Shown here in pieces: positions 12,909 to 13,565 of a stretch of 13,565 nucleotides of DNA (position 1 is its first letter; every line of letters begins with the position of its first letter). Source of the DNA: Bacillota bacterium (GTDB lineage Bacteria; Bacillota; Clostridia; Christensenellales; Aristaeellaceae); the NCBI GenBank assembly GCA_023404715.1, contig JAEYAR010000067.1, forward strand, positions 1-13,565, in the 5' to 3' direction. The notes below the pieces were generated by a model. It was not told the origin of the DNA. It saw only the letters and a program-made list of their open reading frames with translations, and did not search any database. A program made the position numbers and the translations under genes.

Positions 12909-13565
12909 CTATTCCATCGCCTTCAAATAATTGTCGTACGCTTTTTGATGGATGGATAGATATTCGTCTATTCCAATTCTTTCAAGTTGGTTCAAAAAGC
13001 CTTCGTAGCCTTTTTCAATGCTCTCCTGTCCCGTGATAAAGGCTGGTATCATAATATCGATATAGGTGGTGATATCCGTGCGCAGCACACTCAGACGTTC
13101 ATTTTCCTCTGCTGTAAAGTTTAAGGCCGGCAAAAACTTCTTCGCAAGATAAGGTTCGTTAACAGGAAAATATACGGTGGATTTTCGCTGGAAAGAGTCC
13201 GGCAAAACAATCTTTGCGACCGTTTCGCGCATTAATGCAAAGGGTAAAGCCTCAGCAGGGGCGTTTGTCACGCGGAATTCGTCGTCCGACATGCCGTCCG
13301 GCGCGTCAAAGGAACGATAGAGTCCGTCCGCACCTTCATACAGTACGATGTCGATTGGGCCTCGGCTCGTCTGCATAGATACCTCGTCTCCCATGAGGTA
13401 ATCGATGTAGCGCAGGCAAAGTACGGGATCCTTCGCATACGCAGAAATAGCCGCACCGCTCGTGCCCGAAAAGCCGCGCGTTCCCAAGTTAGGCCATAAT
13501 CTGGCATATGGCCCCTGTAATGGCGCCAGTACTTCATATTGCTCGAAATACGCTGCGCCGACAGT
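12909..13565 (-). CDS. Extracellular sugar-binding protein, LplA type (partial)
   Basis: The C-terminal 218 residues of a binding protein; the frame is open to the window end, so the N-terminus, signal peptide and lipobox lie outside. The visible part, EYEVLAPLQGPYA-like segment first, then GFSGTSGAAISAYAKDPVLC, FPVNEPYLAKKFLPAL, and the closing IDEYLSIHQKAYDNYLKAME, fits LplA-type extracellular solute-binding proteins of LplABC importers. It lies directly upstream of the two permeases, as expected. The ATPase is not in view; many such operons use a shared ATPase such as MsmX. Confidence 0.9.
   Translation of the reverse strand, partial: TVGAAYFEQYEVLAPLQGPYARLWPNLGTRGFSGTSGAAISAYAKDPVLCLRYIDYLMGDEVSMQTSRGPIDIVLYEGADGLYRSFDAPDGMSDDEFRVTNAPAEALPFALMRETVAKIVLPDSFQRKSTVYFPVNEPYLAKKFLPALNFTAEENERLSVLRTDITTYIDIMIPAFITGQESIEKGYEGFLNQLERIGIDEYLSIHQKAYDNYLKAME

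Overview
The window looks like chromosomal DNA of a fairly GC-rich Bacillota, probably a gut-type clostridium. This is inferred from AGGAGG-type ribosome binding sites, sigma-A-like promoters with 17-bp spacers, an LplB/LplC-type sugar ABC transporter, an Imm-5-like protein and an Amidase_6 enzyme. No species is claimed. I see no rRNA, tRNA, CRISPR array or IS transposase.

Positions 1-573 hold no convincing gene. They carry a large imperfect inverted repeat (34-271), a bulged hairpin (320-357), and a strong promoter whose -10 and start region lie in a 28-bp near-palindrome (523-550). That promoter drives a 92-aa hypothetical protein (574-852). Next come an Imm-5-like protein (minus, 894-1421), a 56-aa acidic-tailed small protein (minus, 1631-1801) and a 117-aa coiled-coil protein (plus, 1990-2343).

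Positions 2348-5354 hold three minus-strand genes: a LysR-type regulator, then a two-gene operon of a C39-like cysteine peptidase and a membrane polyprenyl-phosphate sugar transferase. The operon promoter has its -35 hexamer inside the last codons of the LysR gene. The LysR gene and the plus-strand ABC importer (5470-8090; binding protein, FecCD permease, FepC/BtuD-type ATPase) diverge from interlocked promoters. The importer genes overlap one another and end at a bidirectional terminator (8102-8131).

Positions 8139-9894 hold a translationally coupled pair (52-aa unknown and a VOC/glyoxalase-fold protein) and a YafY-type WYL regulator. The WYL start region carries an unusual operator-like array: a 9-bp inverted repeat framing TCRACC elements with an exact 10-bp period. 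An Amidase_6 protein follows (9894-10370).

Positions 10472-11008 are a compact group II intron on the minus strand. Its 5' end, domain V and domain VI can be read, but its reverse-transcriptase gene is reduced to a frameshifted remnant of about 28 codons. It sits directly after the stop codon of a sugar ABC permease. The lplABC-like operon reads toward it: a binding protein running off the window, an intercistronic hairpin, and two overlapping permeases. The most notable points are the RT-deleted intron, the operator-like arrays (523-550, 9784-9833), the interlocked divergent promoters, and the peptidase plus sugar-transferase operon.
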